This document shows, in pieces, positions 1-10,022 of a DNA stretch of 64,000 nucleotides. The first letter of the stretch is position 1. The number at the start of each line of letters is the position of its first letter. The stretch is from Dorea formicigenerans. GTDB lineage: Bacteria > Bacillota > Clostridia > Lachnospirales > Lachnospiraceae. Where the stretch lies: positions 1,361,423-1,425,422 of the forward strand of contig NZ_CP102279.1 of assembly GCF_025150245.1 (NCBI RefSeq), written 5' to 3'. The position numbers and the translations under genes were made by a program. The notes beneath the pieces are model-generated. The model was given only the letters and a program-made list of their open reading frames with translations, was not told where the DNA came from and did no database searches.

Positions 1-23
1 AACGTTGCATAGAACATATGCGC

Positions 24-95
24 GCTGCCTTGGCTCAGTCGGTAGAGCGTCGCCTTGGTAAGGCGGAGGTCGGCGGTTCGATTCCGCTAGGCAGC
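24..95 (+). tRNA. tRNA-Thr (anticodon GGT)
   Basis: The cloverleaf folds by eye. Acceptor arm GCTGCCT/AGGCAGC, D arm GCTC/GAGC, five-pair anticodon stem with loop TTGGTAA (anticodon GGT, reading ACC/ACT), and T arm with TTCGATT. CCA is not encoded; the base after the acceptor (position 96) is T, so the discriminator is U73. This matters for the T-box at about 11.2 kb, whose UGGA sequence would pair with it. Confidence 0.96.
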
Positions 96-108
96 TTGTT
101 TAAATTAA

Positions 109-148
109 CCTCGTAAACTCGCGAAGAACGTGAGTTTACGGGGTTTTT
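109..148 (+). terminator. Intrinsic terminator after tRNA-Thr
   Basis: A long stem CGTAAACTC / GTGAGTTTACG around a short GC-containing loop is followed by GGGGTTTTT. It lies 14 nt behind the tRNA and ends that transcript before the MATE gene. Confidence 0.85.
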
Positions 149-245
149 ACTATCTGACTTTTTAAAATCGTATGACTGCCGGGCAAAGAAGAGTATAGCT
201 GAAAGAAGAATTTTGGGTGTTAGAAGAGAGGCGTAGAGAGAAAAT

Positions 246-1607
246 ATGAGTAAGAAAAGTACAGTGATGACAGAAGGGGCAATTTGGAAAGAAATTTTAT
301 TCTTCTCCATTCCGCTCATCTTGGGAAATTTATTTCAACAATTATATAATACAGTAGATTCTATTATTGTGGGAAACTGGATTGGGAGTGAGGCATTGGC
401 AGCAGTCGGATCCAGTGGCGCAATCATCAATCTTCTGCTTGGATTCTGTATCGGTGCATCCGCAGGTGCCGGAGTCGTTGTTTCTCAGTTTTTTGGAGCC
501 GGGAATCGTGAAGGAGTAAGGAAAGCAGTACATACGACACTTGCAATTGCCGTGGCAGCAGGAGCGATATTGACAGTGGCAGGGGTTGTGACAACACCGA
601 TGATTTTGCGGGCAATGGACACACCGCAGGAAGTATTTGAACAATCATCACAGTATCTGCAGGTGTATTTTGGCGGAATATTTTTTTCTGTTATTTATAA
701 TATGTCAGCAGGAATTCTCAATGCAGTGGGAAATTCCAGACGGTCATTAATCTACTTGATTATTGCAGCGGTTTCCAATATATTTTTAGATATATTTTTT
801 GTTGTGATTTTGAAAATGGGAATTATTGGAGCGGCTCTTGCAACAGATATCAGCCAGCTTTTATCCTGTATTTTTATTCTGGGATTTTTAATGAGAAGCC
901 AGGAAAGTTATCATGTAAGACTACGTGATATTCGGTTTTATGATAATCTGCTTGGAAGGATTTTGAAGATCGGTCTGCCAACAGGATTTCAAAATATTGT
1001 TATATCCATTTCAAATGTTATTGTACAGTCCAGCGTCAATAGCTTTGGTGCAGTTGTAATGGCAGGCTATGCAGCTTATGTAAAAGTAGATGGATTCAAT
1101 ATTCTTCCGGTGCTGAGTTTCAGTATGGCGGCCAGTACATTTGCAGGTCAGAATGTAGGCGCAGGAAAATATGACCGCGTGAAGAAAGGAATGTGGGTAT
1201 CAACAGGTATGGGCGTTGGATATACCATTATTTCCGGAATATTATTGTTAATCTTTGCGCCGCAGGTCATTGGAGTGTTTTCTGGCAAACCAGATGTAGT
1301 CCAGTATGGAATTTATGTTATGAAGTTTTTCTGTCCGTTCTACTGGCTGCTTGGTTTCTTACATGTTATGGCAGGAACAGTCCGGGGAACAGGAAAGACA
1401 TTTCAGACAATGGTTGTATTCCTTGTATCCTTATGTGTATGCAGAGTTATCTGGATTTGGGCGGTACTTCGAATCGACCACAAACTGTCTTATGTTATGA
1501 CGGCATATCCGGTGACATGGCTGATCGGTGCAGTACTGATCGCACTCTATGTATGGAAGGGAAAATGGATGCCAGAGGCGTATTATCGAATGAAGAAAGA
1601 AGTATAG
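246..1607 (+). CDS. MATE family efflux transporter
   Basis: This 453-residue polytopic membrane protein has the length and roughly twelve hydrophobic helices expected of MATE exporters, which expel cationic drugs or metabolites using Na+ or H+ gradients. Family-typical stretches are the N-terminal PLILGNLFQQLYNTVDSIIVG and the repeat of this half after residue 240 (GLPTGFQNIVISISNVIVQ). The start follows an AGAGAG-rich site. A Nudix gene begins 17 nt downstream, so the two are probably co-transcribed. The substrate cannot be told from sequence. Confidence 0.92.
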   Translation: MSKKSTVMTEGAIWKEILFFSIPLILGNLFQQLYNTVDSIIVGNWIGSEALAAVGSSGAIINLLLGFCIGASAGAGVVVSQFFGAGNREGVRKAVHTTLAIAVAAGAILTVAGVVTTPMILRAMDTPQEVFEQSSQYLQVYFGGIFFSVIYNMSAGILNAVGNSRRSLIYLIIAAVSNIFLDIFFVVILKMGIIGAALATDISQLLSCIFILGFLMRSQESYHVRLRDIRFYDNLLGRILKIGLPTGFQNIVISISNVIVQSSVNSFGAVVMAGYAAYVKVDGFNILPVLSFSMAASTFAGQNVGAGKYDRVKKGMWVSTGMGVGYTIISGILLLIFAPQVIGVFSGKPDVVQYGIYVMKFFCPFYWLLGFLHVMAGTVRGTGKTFQTMVVFLVSLCVCRVIWIWAVLRIDHKLSYVMTAYPVTWLIGAVLIALYVWKGKWMPEAYYRMKKEV

Positions 1608-1624
1608 AAAGTGAGTGATGTATC

Positions 1625-2365
1625 ATGACAGCTTTTTTAAATGATTTTAGCAAGTTTTACGGAACTGGTGAGAAAAATGAGGCGGGACAGAATCTGGAAG
1701 AATTCCTGGAATTGTATGATCCGAGAAAATATGAAACACCAAGCAATACGACAGATGCAGTCATATTTGCATATGAAGGGGAAAGTTGTGATTCTATTGA
1801 CGGATTAAAGGTTCTTCTTGTAAAGAGAAGCAATCACCCAAGTATTGGTTACTGGGCACTGCCGGGCGGTTTTGCCAATATGCGGGAGAATTTAGATGAG
1901 ACTGCAAGGCGTGAGCTGGAAGAAGAGACAGGTGTAAAGGGGCTTGTTATGGAACAGCTTGCAACTTATGGGGATTATGATAGAGATCCGCGGACCCGCG
2001 TGATCACGACTGCATATATGGCGGTCGTTCCGGAAAATGCTGTGAAAGTACAGGCAGGTGATGACGCCGCGGATGCTGTGTGGTGTGAGGTGAATCTACA
2101 AGGAGTCAGCACAGAAGAAAGAGAGAATGATTTGAAATGCTATGGAGGCGCCGTGTCAGATTCGGAAAAACAGATGGAATATCACTATAAACTTCACGTG
2201 AAAAATGTAAGCAGAGGCTTGGATACAGAGGCAGAAGTTGTACAGACGATCCGTGGCGAGCTGGTGCGCGAGGAACATTTTCAGGTGGAAAAAGCAGGTG
2301 AGATTGCGGTCGACCACAGTGCAATTATTGTACAGGCACTTTTAACGCTCAAAAAACGTTTGTAA
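1625..2365 (+). CDS. Nudix hydrolase
   Basis: A 246-residue protein with a complete Nudix box at about residues 80-103 (G-x5-E-x7-R-E-L-x-E-E-x-G), the Mg2+-binding site that hydrolyses nucleoside diphosphates linked to another moiety. The roughly 75-residue N-terminal part and C-terminal segment (ending AVDHSAIIVQALLTLKKRL) make it longer than minimal Nudix enzymes. The C-terminus lacks an obvious winged helix, so it is probably not an NrtR-type regulator. Likely ADP-ribose or NAD-type substrate, but this is inference. It follows the MATE gene closely. Confidence 0.88.
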   Translation: MTAFLNDFSKFYGTGEKNEAGQNLEEFLELYDPRKYETPSNTTDAVIFAYEGESCDSIDGLKVLLVKRSNHPSIGYWALPGGFANMRENLDETARRELEEETGVKGLVMEQLATYGDYDRDPRTRVITTAYMAVVPENAVKVQAGDDAADAVWCEVNLQGVSTEERENDLKCYGGAVSDSEKQMEYHYKLHVKNVSRGLDTEAEVVQTIRGELVREEHFQVEKAGEIAVDHSAIIVQALLTLKKRL

Positions 2366-2532
2366 TCTGTGCCGTCATAGGGTAAAATATTGAGTGATAT
2401 AGGAATGGAAGAGGGGCATAAGCCACTCGATATTCGAATATCCGAAGGATTGCAGGAATATGCAGCATGGAGCAATCCGTGGATATCACTAGCGTATATT
2501 TAAAATAATTCAGATAAATCAGGAGGAGAGAA

Positions 2533-4203
2533 ATGGCAGAAGAGACAGTTTCTAAGAATTTTATAGAGCAGGAAATCGATAAAGATCTGGCAGAGGGAGT
2601 TTATACAGAGGTCTGCACAAGATTCCCGCCAGAGCCGAATGGATACCTTCATATCGGACATGCAAAGTCCATTCTTTTAAATTCCGGACTTGCGAAAGAA
2701 TACGGTGGAACATTTCATTTAAGATTTGACGATACGAACCCGATGAAAGAGGATATGGAATTTGTAGAGTCTATCAAAGAAGATGTGCAGTGGTTAGGAG
2801 CAGATTATAAAGACCATCTGTATTTTGCTTCTAACTATTTTGATACCATGTATGAATGTGCAGTAAAATTGATCAAAAAGGGAAAAGCATATGTGTGTGA
2901 TCTCAGCGCTGATGAGATTCGCGAGTACAGAGGAACACTGACAGAGCCAGGGAAGGACAGCCCATATCGTGACAGAAGTGTTGAAGAAAACTTAGATCTT
3001 TTTGAACGCATGAAGAATGGTGAGTTTGAAGATGGAACAAAGGTACTTCGTGCGAAAATCGATATGGCGTCTCCGAACATTAACATGCGAGACCCGGTCA
3101 TTTACCGTGTGGCACATATGACACATCACAACACAGGGGATAAATGGTGCATTTATCCGATGTACGATTTTGCTCACCCAATTGAGGATGCAGTAGAGCA
3201 TATCACACATTCTATCTGTACACTGGAGTTCGAGGATCACAGACCGCTCTATGACTGGGTTGTAAAAGAGTGCGAGTTTGATCCGGCACCGCGTCAGATT
3301 GAGTTTTCAAAATTATACCTGACCAATGTTGTGACAGGTAAGAGATACATTAAGAAACTTGTTCAGGACGGCATCGTAGATGGCTGGGATGATCCAAGAC
3401 TTGTTTCCATCGCAGCACTCAGAAGAAGAGGATTCACACCGGAATCTCTGAAAATGTTTATCGAGCTGTGTGGAGTATCCAAGAGCCAGAGTTCGGTAGA
3501 CTATGCAATGCTTGAGTATTGTATTCGTGAGGATTTAAAATTGAAACGTCCGCGTATGATGGCAGTACTAGATCCAATTAAACTTGTGATCGACAATTAT
3601 CCGGAAGGAGAGGTGGAATATCTGGAAGCAGATAATAACCTGGAGAATCCGGAACTTGGAAAGAGACAGATTCCATTCTGCAAAGAGCTTTACATTGAGC
3701 GTGACGATTTTATGATCGAGCCTCCGAAGAAATATTTCCGTCTCTTCCCAGGCAATGAAGTACGTCTTATGAATGCATATTTTGTGACCTGTACAAGTTA
3801 TGAGACAGACGAAGATGGAAATGTGACAGTTGTTCACGCTACTTATGATCCAGAGACAAAATGCGGAACAGGATTTACAGGACGTAAAGTGAAAGGAACG
3901 ATCCACTGGGTAGCAGCACCTTATGCAAAACAGGCAGAAATTCGTCTCTATGAGAATCTTGTAGATGAAGAGAAAGGTGTATACAATAAAGAGGACGGTT
4001 CTCTGAACCTGAATCCACATTCTCTTGAAATCCGCAAGAACTGCTATGTAGAGGATAGCTTTGCAGAGGCAAAGGGATGTGACAGCTTCCAGTTCGTAAG
4101 AAATGGATACTTCTGCGTTGACAGTAAAGATTCTACACCGGAGAATCTGGTGTTCAATAGAATCGTGTCACTGAAGAGCTCTTTCAAACTGCCTAAGAAA
4201 TAA
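2533..4203 (+). CDS. glnS: Glutaminyl-tRNA synthetase
   Basis: This 556-residue class I synthetase charges tRNA-Gln directly. The HIGH-type motif is [15 protein letters not shown] near residue 38, followed by the LRFDDTNP and [14 protein letters not shown] blocks and a C-terminal beta-barrel anticodon domain with [11 protein letters not shown]. The second ATP motif reads VTGKRYIKK where Escherichia coli GlnRS has VMSKRKLN. WDDPRL, just downstream, is normal. Start has AGGAGGAGAG. Many Firmicutes make Gln-tRNA through GatCAB instead, so GlnRS is a lineage marker. Confidence 0.95.
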   Translation: MAEETVSKNFIEQEIDKDLAEGVYTEVCTRFPPEPNGYLHIGHAKSILLNSGLAKEYGGTFHLRFDDTNPMKEDMEFVESIKEDVQWLGADYKDHLYFASNYFDTMYECAVKLIKKGKAYVCDLSADEIREYRGTLTEPGKDSPYRDRSVEENLDLFERMKNGEFEDGTKVLRAKIDMASPNINMRDPVIYRVAHMTHHNTGDKWCIYPMYDFAHPIEDAVEHITHSICTLEFEDHRPLYDWVVKECEFDPAPRQIEFSKLYLTNVVTGKRYIKKLVQDGIVDGWDDPRLVSIAALRRRGFTPESLKMFIELCGVSKSQSSVDYAMLEYCIREDLKLKRPRMMAVLDPIKLVIDNYPEGEVEYLEADNNLENPELGKRQIPFCKELYIERDDFMIEPPKKYFRLFPGNEVRLMNAYFVTCTSYETDEDGNVTVVHATYDPETKCGTGFTGRKVKGTIHWVAAPYAKQAEIRLYENLVDEEKGVYNKEDGSLNLNPHSLEIRKNCYVEDSFAEAKGCDSFQFVRNGYFCVDSKDSTPENLVFNRIVSLKSSFKLPKK

Positions 4204-4214
4204 AGAGGAATAAC

Positions 4215-5612
4215 ATGAACGAACTGACCATGAATCTGAAGACAGATTCAAAAGTTCCCCTCTATGAACAGATTTACAACTATATAAAAAGTGATATCCA
4301 GAATGGCAGGATTTCTTATGGAGAGAAGCTCCCTTCCACAAGAGCTCTTGCCAGACATCTGGAAATCAGCCGCAGTACGGCAGAGCTTGCGTATGAACAG
4401 TTACTGTCAGAAGGCTATATAGAATCGGAGCCGTGCAGAGGATATTTTGTAGCAAAGATTGATGAGTTATATCAGATCCGTCCTGCAAAAACACCAACAG
4501 AAGAAAAAAAAGAACAGAAGCCACGATACCGTTATGACTTTACGCCAAACGGAGTGGATTTAAAAAGCTTTCCCTACAATGCGTGGAGAAAGCTTTCTAA
4601 AGATATACTGACAGATGATAAAACAGAGCTGTTCAGATCCGGTGAATCCAAAGGGGAACTTGGGTTCCGGCAGGCAATCTGTAATTATCTGCATCAGGCC
4701 AGAGGCGTGAATTGTACACCGGGACAGGTAATCGTCGGTGCCGGAAGTGATTACATTTTAATGCTTCTTGGTATGATACTTGGAAGAGAACATGTCGTTG
4801 CATTTGAAAATCCGACATACAAACAGGCATATCGTCTCTTCCGGGGACTTGCCTATAAGACTGTTCCGGTCGGTATGGACAAAAATGGAATGAAAGTGAC
4901 AGAATTATCTGATAGTGGGGCAGATATTGCATACGTGACTCCGTCTCACCAATATCCGACAGGGATCATTATGCCGATTGGACGAAGAATGGAACTTTTG
5001 AAATGGGCGAAAGAAGAACCGGATCGTTATGTGATCGAAGACGATTACGACAGTGAGTTCCGTTATAAAGGGAAACCGATTCCGGCACTGCAGGGATATG
5101 ACCGGGACGGAAAAGTTATTTATCTTGGTACATTTTCAAAATCCATTGCACCGGCAATCCGTATGAGCTATATGGTGTTGCCGGAAAAACTGCAGAAACG
5201 CTATGAACGGGAATATAGTTTTGTGAATTCAACCGTTTCAAAAGTCGATCAGATGATCGTACAGCGATTTATTGAAGAGGGCTATTATGAACGGCATTTG
5301 AATAAGACAAGAGCCATGTATAAAGGACGTCATGATACGCTGATCGAGGAATTAAAGCCTCTTTTGAAAAAATGCAAGATTTCCGGAGAACATGCAGGTG
5401 TGCATCTGCTTCTGACGTTTGAAGATGGGTATTCAGAACAGGAACTGATCGAACTTGCAAAAAAATCAGATATCCGGGTCTATGGAATGTCAGATTATCG
5501 GGTGGGTGAAGAAAAAAGTAAGAAAGCAACGATTCTTCTTGGATATGCCAATTTAAGCGAAGAACAGATTAAAGAGGCGGCAAGAACCCTGTGTAAGTGC
5601 TGGGGAACATAG
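4215..5612 (+). CDS. MocR/PdxR-type transcriptional regulator (GntR HTH + aminotransferase domain)
   Basis: A 465-residue fusion. Residues 1-80 are a GntR winged helix (PLYEQIYNYIKSDI, LPSTRALARHLEISRSTAE) and the rest is a fold-type I PLP aminotransferase domain with the Schiff-base lysine in GTFSKSIAPAIRMSY. Such proteins sense PLP or amino compounds and regulate PLP synthesis, GABA or other amine genes. It starts 12 nt after glnS, so it shares that transcript; its target genes are not obvious nearby. Confidence 0.93.
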   Translation: MNELTMNLKTDSKVPLYEQIYNYIKSDIQNGRISYGEKLPSTRALARHLEISRSTAELAYEQLLSEGYIESEPCRGYFVAKIDELYQIRPAKTPTEEKKEQKPRYRYDFTPNGVDLKSFPYNAWRKLSKDILTDDKTELFRSGESKGELGFRQAICNYLHQARGVNCTPGQVIVGAGSDYILMLLGMILGREHVVAFENPTYKQAYRLFRGLAYKTVPVGMDKNGMKVTELSDSGADIAYVTPSHQYPTGIIMPIGRRMELLKWAKEEPDRYVIEDDYDSEFRYKGKPIPALQGYDRDGKVIYLGTFSKSIAPAIRMSYMVLPEKLQKRYEREYSFVNSTVSKVDQMIVQRFIEEGYYERHLNKTRAMYKGRHDTLIEELKPLLKKCKISGEHAGVHLLLTFEDGYSEQELIELAKKSDIRVYGMSDYRVGEEKSKKATILLGYANLSEEQIKEAARTLCKCWGT

Positions 5613-5658
5613 AAGAGTGCAGATGGATGACTACGATAGTAGTGAAGCAGCTGCGCGT

Positions 5659-5840
5659 ATTCAAGAATGCCTCGGCATTCTTGCTGCGAGGTGCGCGTCA
5701 TGCAATTGCATGACATACTTCTACTGCGCACCTCTGCAATCCTGCCGGAGGCTATATCAGCTGGGGGATTGACTCCCACCACTGATACCAGCTTGTTTCT
5801 CACCCTATAGAGGTGGGAGTCATCTCCCAACTGATATAAA
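5659..5840 (-). repeat. Modular palindromic repeat, subfamily A, copy 1 (inverted)
   Basis: This fills most of the 319-base gap between the MocR gene and the next gene. On the minus strand it reads: a long hairpin module (CAGTTGGG ... CCCAGCTGATAT, enclosing GACTCCCACC/GGTGGGAGTC), then GCCTCCGGCAGGATTGCAG, the 18-bp palindrome centred in GTCATGCAATTGCATGAC flanked by GAGGTGCGC/GCGCACCTC, and an end hairpin CAAGAATGCCGAGGCATTCTTG. Other subfamily A copies are near 31.1, 38.8, 40.2 and 41.6 kb. No ORF is conserved inside it. Confidence 0.9.
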
Positions 5841-5858
5841 ATATCAGTTTATGTATAG

Positions 5859-5898
5859 AAAAGGAGCTGCTTTTTGGCAACTCCTTTAGTAGTTTTTT
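5859..5898 (+). terminator. Intrinsic terminator
   Basis: Stem AAAGGAG/CTCCTTT around a GCTGC..GGCA loop, followed by a T-rich run. It sits between convergent genes and may stop transcription from both sides. Confidence 0.65.
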
Positions 5899-5931
5899 AG
5901 TAAATCTTTTAGTAATTCCCTGTTAAATTTC

Positions 5932-6306
5932 TTACTGTTCGGAAGTCTCTGTACCGCTACATTCCTCGGCAGCCTCATTGGATTCTGCATCAGCTTCTTC
6001 AGCTTCTTTGGCAATCGCTTCGCCTATATGTTCTTCTTCAGCTTTGTCAGCTTCCTCAACAGCGTCAGGAGCTTCTTCATTATCAGAAGCGTCTGCGTCT
6101 TCAGCCTCTTTTTTAGGTGTAAGCGGAACGTAGCCGCGCTCGCCAACTGGCTTCAGATCATTATCTAAATCAAAATCATCATCGTCCAGTTCATCATCAA
6201 AATCATCAAGATCAAGCTCTTCTTTGCTCTTAAGATAATAAACAAGACCTGCTGCAGCTCCTCCAATTGCTGCGAGACCTAATAATTTCTTTCCCCATTT
6301 AGCCAT
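5932..6306 (-). CDS. Small membrane-anchored, highly acidic protein
   Basis: A 124-residue protein of unknown function. Residues 4-25 form a short hydrophobic helix (LLGLAAIGGAAAGLVYYL) after a basic MAKWGKK start. The remainder is dominated by Asp and Glu, including an unbroken run of acidic residues around positions 33-52, then an E/A-rich tail ending SEQ. No Cys ligands or enzymatic motif are visible. The start has AAAGGAG. It is convergent with the MocR gene and diverges from cls. A disordered acidic surface or metal/cation buffer is possible but unproven. Confidence 0.8.
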   Translation of the reverse strand: MAKWGKKLLGLAAIGGAAAGLVYYLKSKEELDLDDFDDELDDDDFDLDNDLKPVGERGYVPLTPKKEAEDADASDNEEAPDAVEEADKAEEEHIGEAIAKEAEEADAESNEAAEECSGTETSEQ

Positions 6307-6460
6307 AATAATAAAATCTCCTTTCGTACGATGAAATTTCTACTAATAGCAATATTGTAATACTTTTTTAACAAAATTGAAAGGGAGAGTCTATAAAAAA
6401 TATATTAATTTCCCGTAACATATTTAATAAAAATGTGAGAAATATGTCGAGCCGGGGTTG

Positions 6461-6489
6461 TTGAGACAAATGGGAAAATGTGCTAAAAT
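6461..6489 (+). promoter_or_regulatory. Promoter for cls
   Basis: TTGAGA, 17 bp, TAAAAT. The predicted start of transcription near 6496 lies too close to the GTG at 6505 and supports translation from the ATG at 6556. Confidence 0.65.
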
Positions 6490-6555
6490 ATAGAAAGAGT
6501 ATTTGTGAGAAATGACGAAACGACAGTTGAGAGGAACGAGAAGAAGGAGAAAGAC

Positions 6556-8136
6556 ATGAGTAGTGAACAGAATTTTAAAAAGTCAAAAGTAGCAAAAGTA
6601 GCAAAAAAGGGCCTTTTTCGAATTGTTTTCAGCCGAACTGGTATCATGTTGCTCCTGATTCTGATTCAGCTTGGAATCTTTATTATGATTCCGTATTATC
6701 TGAATGCTTATACAACTTACATATATGGAGCATTCCGCGCAGTGAGTCTTCTGGTACTGATCCACATCATCAATTCCAAGGGGAATCCAGCGTTTAAAAT
6801 GACGTGGACACTTTGTGTTCTTGTGTTTCCTGTAGTGGGAAGTTTATTCTATCTGTTTGTCCAGTTTCAGATAGGAACAAGATTTTTGAAAGCAAGACTT
6901 GCGGAACTCAGGATAGAGACAGACCCGTATATGCAGCAGGATCAGGAAATCGTAGAGGCAATTTGGGCGAGCAAATCAGCCAATGCACATTTGTCCTATT
7001 TTCTGTCACATCAGGTAGGATTTCCGACATACCGTAATACTGCAGTTAAGTATTTCCCGTTGGGAGAAGATAAATTTGCTTCCATGGTCCAGGAATTGAA
7101 AAAGGCAAAAAAGTTTATTTTTATGGAGTATTTTATCGTAGAAGAGGGATATATGTGGGAGACGCTCCTGGATATATTAAAGGAAAAAGCGGCAGAAGGT
7201 GTAGAAGTCCGGTTTATGTATGATGGCATGTGTGCCATTTCGATGCTCCCTTACGATTATCCGGAACTCATCAGAAGTTATGGAATCCAGTGTAAGATGT
7301 CTAACAAGATCACACCGTTCTTATCTACTTCACAGAATAATCGGGATCACAGAAAAATCTGTGTTATTGACGGCAAAGTAGCATATACGGGAGGTGTGAA
7401 TCTCGGTGATGAATACATTAATCGAAAAGTCCGTTTTGGACATTGGAAAGATACCGCAGTTATGTTAAAAGGCGATGCTGTCCAAAGCTTTACTATGATG
7501 TTCCTTCAGATGTGGAATATTGAGGCCAGAAAACCAGAAGATTACCGCAAGTATCTGACGCCGAAGGTCAAGGGGCTCAGACGGGAACTTGGATATGTCA
7601 TTCCGTATGCAGACAGTCCATATGACGATGAGAACGTGGGCGAGGAAGTATACTTCCATATTTTAAATCATGCAAAGAAATATGTGCATATTATGACGCC
7701 GTATCTGATATTGGACAATGAGATGATCACAACATTGACTCGTGTGGCAAAATGCGGAATCGAAGTAATTATTATAATGCCGCATATCCCGGATAAATGG
7801 TATGCTTTTGCAGTTGCAAAAACTTATTACAAGGAACTGATCGAGAGCGGAGTACAGATTTATGAATATACACCAGGATTTGTGCATGCAAAGGTATTCG
7901 TATCGGACGATGATACTGCGACGGTAGGAAGTATTAATCTGGATTATCGGAGTTTGTATCTGCATTTTGAATGTGGAGTATTTATTTATAATAATTCTGA
8001 AGTTGACAAAGTGGAACGGGACTTTCAGCAGACACTTGCAAAAAGCCATAAAGTGACGCTTATGGAAGTAAAAAAACAGACACTTGCAACCAAAATATCC
8101 GGTCAGGTATTGCGCCTGATTGCTCCACTTATGTAA
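6556..8136 (+). CDS. cls: Cardiolipin synthase (phospholipase D family)
   Basis: A 526-residue membrane enzyme joining two phosphatidylglycerol molecules into cardiolipin. Two N-terminal transmembrane helices precede two HKD motifs: DHRKICVIDGKVAYTGG and VHAKVFVSDDDTATVGS, each with the downstream N/S residues. The ATG at 6556 was chosen because AAGAAGGAG precedes it; an upstream in-frame GTG at 6505 has no comparable site. The gene is monocistronic, between the acidic-protein gene and purA. Confidence 0.94.
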   Translation: MSSEQNFKKSKVAKVAKKGLFRIVFSRTGIMLLLILIQLGIFIMIPYYLNAYTTYIYGAFRAVSLLVLIHIINSKGNPAFKMTWTLCVLVFPVVGSLFYLFVQFQIGTRFLKARLAELRIETDPYMQQDQEIVEAIWASKSANAHLSYFLSHQVGFPTYRNTAVKYFPLGEDKFASMVQELKKAKKFIFMEYFIVEEGYMWETLLDILKEKAAEGVEVRFMYDGMCAISMLPYDYPELIRSYGIQCKMSNKITPFLSTSQNNRDHRKICVIDGKVAYTGGVNLGDEYINRKVRFGHWKDTAVMLKGDAVQSFTMMFLQMWNIEARKPEDYRKYLTPKVKGLRRELGYVIPYADSPYDDENVGEEVYFHILNHAKKYVHIMTPYLILDNEMITTLTRVAKCGIEVIIIMPHIPDKWYAFAVAKTYYKELIESGVQIYEYTPGFVHAKVFVSDDDTATVGSINLDYRSLYLHFECGVFIYNNSEVDKVERDFQQTLAKSHKVTLMEVKKQTLATKISGQVLRLIAPLM

Positions 8137-8172
8137 AAACAGCGGATTTCTGTCAGTTTTTGTGAAAATCCA

Positions 8173-8202
8173 TTGTACAAGTGAAGAAAAATATAGTATA
8201 AT
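8173..8202 (+). promoter_or_regulatory. Promoter for purA
   Basis: TTGTAC and TATAAT with 18 bp between, about 44 nt ahead of the purA start codon. Confidence 0.7.
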
Positions 8203-8245
8203 GCATAAGGTGATTTATTAAGTTAATAACACAGGAGGAATAGAT

Positions 8246-9538
8246 ATGGTTAAAGCAGTAGTAGGTGCAAACTGGGGAGACGAGGGTAAAGGTAAGATTA
8301 CTGATATGCTCGCTCAGGAAGCGGATATCATCGTACGTTTTCAGGGAGGTGCCAACGCAGGGCATACCATTATTAATAATTATGGAAAATTTGCGCTTCA
8401 CACATTACCATCCGGTGTGTTCTATGGACATACAACAAGTATTATCGGTAATGGTGTAGCACTTGATATTCCTGTATTGATGAAAGAGATTAATTCTATC
8501 GTGGAAAGAGATGTCCCGATGCCGAAGATCCTTGTATCTGACAGAGCACAGATGGTAATGTCTTACCACAAGAATTTTGACGCATATGAGGAAGAAAGAC
8601 TTGGAGGGAAGTCATTCGGATCTACAAAGTCCGGAATTGCTCCGTTCTACTCAGATAAATATGCTAAAATTGGATTTCAGGTCAGTGAGTTATTTGACGA
8701 TGACTTGTTAAAAGAGAAAGTTGTACGTGTGGCAGAGCAGAAGAATGTTCTTCTTGAGCATCTGTATCACAAACCGCTGATCAATCCAGACGATTTATAT
8801 AAAGAGCTGCAGGAGTACAAAGAGATGATCGCACCGTATGTATGTGATACATCATTGTTCCTTCACAATGCAATCAAAGAAGGAAAGAATATCTTGTTAG
8901 AGGGACAGCTTGGTTCATTGAAAGACCCAGATCACGGAATCTATCCGATGGTTACATCATCTTCTACATTAGCCGGATATGGTGCAATCGGAGCTGGAAT
9001 CCCACCATATGAGATTCAGAAGATTGTAACTGTATGTAAAGCATACTCCAGTGCTGTTGGAGCAGGAGCTTTCGTAAGTGAGATTTTTGGAGATGAGGCT
9101 GATGAACTGAGACGCCGCGGTGGAGATGGCGGAGAGTTCGGTGCTACAACCGGACGTCCGAGAAGAATGGGCTGGCTCGACTGTGTTGCTTCCAAGTATG
9201 GATGCAGAATGCAGGGAACAACAGATGTAGCATTTACAGTTCTTGATGTGCTTGGATACTTGGAAGAGATTCCGGTATGTGTAGGATATGAGATTAATGG
9301 AGAGATTACAAAAGACTTCCCACCGACACATTATCTTGAGAAAGCAAAACCAGTTCTTAAAAAGCTTCCAGGATGGAACTGTGATATCCGTGGTATTAAG
9401 AAGTATGAAGAGCTTCCGGAGAACTGCAGAAAATACATCGAGTTCGTTGAGCAGGAGATTGGATACCCGATTACAATGGTATCTAACGGACCAGGACGTG
9501 AGGACATCATTTATCGTGAGTCACCACTTAGTAAATAA
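8246..9538 (+). CDS. purA: Adenylosuccinate synthetase
   Basis: A 430-residue cytosolic enzyme that uses GTP to join IMP and aspartate, the first committed step to AMP. The N-terminal GANWGDEGKGK GTP-binding loop with catalytic Asp, the HTIINNYGKFALHTLPSG block, GATTGRPRRMGWLD and the C-terminal VSNGPGREDII are all present. Length matches the family. Start has CAGGAGGAA; own promoter upstream and a strong terminator behind. Confidence 0.97.
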   Translation: MVKAVVGANWGDEGKGKITDMLAQEADIIVRFQGGANAGHTIINNYGKFALHTLPSGVFYGHTTSIIGNGVALDIPVLMKEINSIVERDVPMPKILVSDRAQMVMSYHKNFDAYEEERLGGKSFGSTKSGIAPFYSDKYAKIGFQVSELFDDDLLKEKVVRVAEQKNVLLEHLYHKPLINPDDLYKELQEYKEMIAPYVCDTSLFLHNAIKEGKNILLEGQLGSLKDPDHGIYPMVTSSSTLAGYGAIGAGIPPYEIQKIVTVCKAYSSAVGAGAFVSEIFGDEADELRRRGGDGGEFGATTGRPRRMGWLDCVASKYGCRMQGTTDVAFTVLDVLGYLEEIPVCVGYEINGEITKDFPPTHYLEKAKPVLKKLPGWNCDIRGIKKYEELPENCRKYIEFVEQEIGYPITMVSNGPGREDIIYRESPLSK

Positions 9539-9614
9539 TGATTGAAAATCAGAGATTGCAGACTGAGAACCGAGAGTTATAGTCATGGATCTTATACTGT
9601 AAGACGAAATAATA

Positions 9615-9649
9615 AGAGATTACTTCGAATGGGAGGTAATCTCTTTTTT
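9615..9649 (+). terminator. Intrinsic terminator after purA
   Basis: Perfect 9-bp stem AGAGATTAC/GTAATCTCT followed by a T run. A copy of the palindromic repeat begins right after the T run. Confidence 0.9.
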
Positions 9650-9780
9650 ATATGTTAGGAAAGTTCTTTCCTAACATATAAAAAACGCTACGCTAGGGAT
9701 GCGCACTGCGGCGTACAAGGTAGGTGTCGCAAGCGACCGCCGCAGGCGCAAGAATGTGCCGAGGCACATTCTTTGTTCTA
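9650..9780 (+). repeat. Modular palindromic repeat, subfamily B, copy 1
   Basis: First part of the 484-base gap behind purA. Hairpin TATATGTTAGGAAAG/CTTTCCTAACATATA comes first, then a GC-rich core with ATGCGCACTGCGGCG, then end hairpin AAGAATGTGCC GAGGCACATTCTT and TTGTTCTA. The same end module closes the copy at 26.1 kb. The following 9781-10022 shows only a small palindrome (CAGATG/CATCTG at 9873-9890) and no gene. Confidence 0.8.
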
Positions 9781-10022
9781 ATCGGAAATTGCATTTATTT
9801 TATAAATTCATAAGGTTTTCTTTAGATTCCTTCCACAGGTCGTACACATTTTCCTGTTAATATTACAGATGTCAGATGAAAAATCATCTGGCGGGGAGTT
9901 CATAAACGTTGCAGAGACAAAAATGTATGGAACAAAAGCAGTCATAAAAGCAGACATAGCACCATATAATAGTAAAGTCGGGATAAACAGACTGATTAAC
10001 AGGTGTTGTAGGAGGTATTGCA

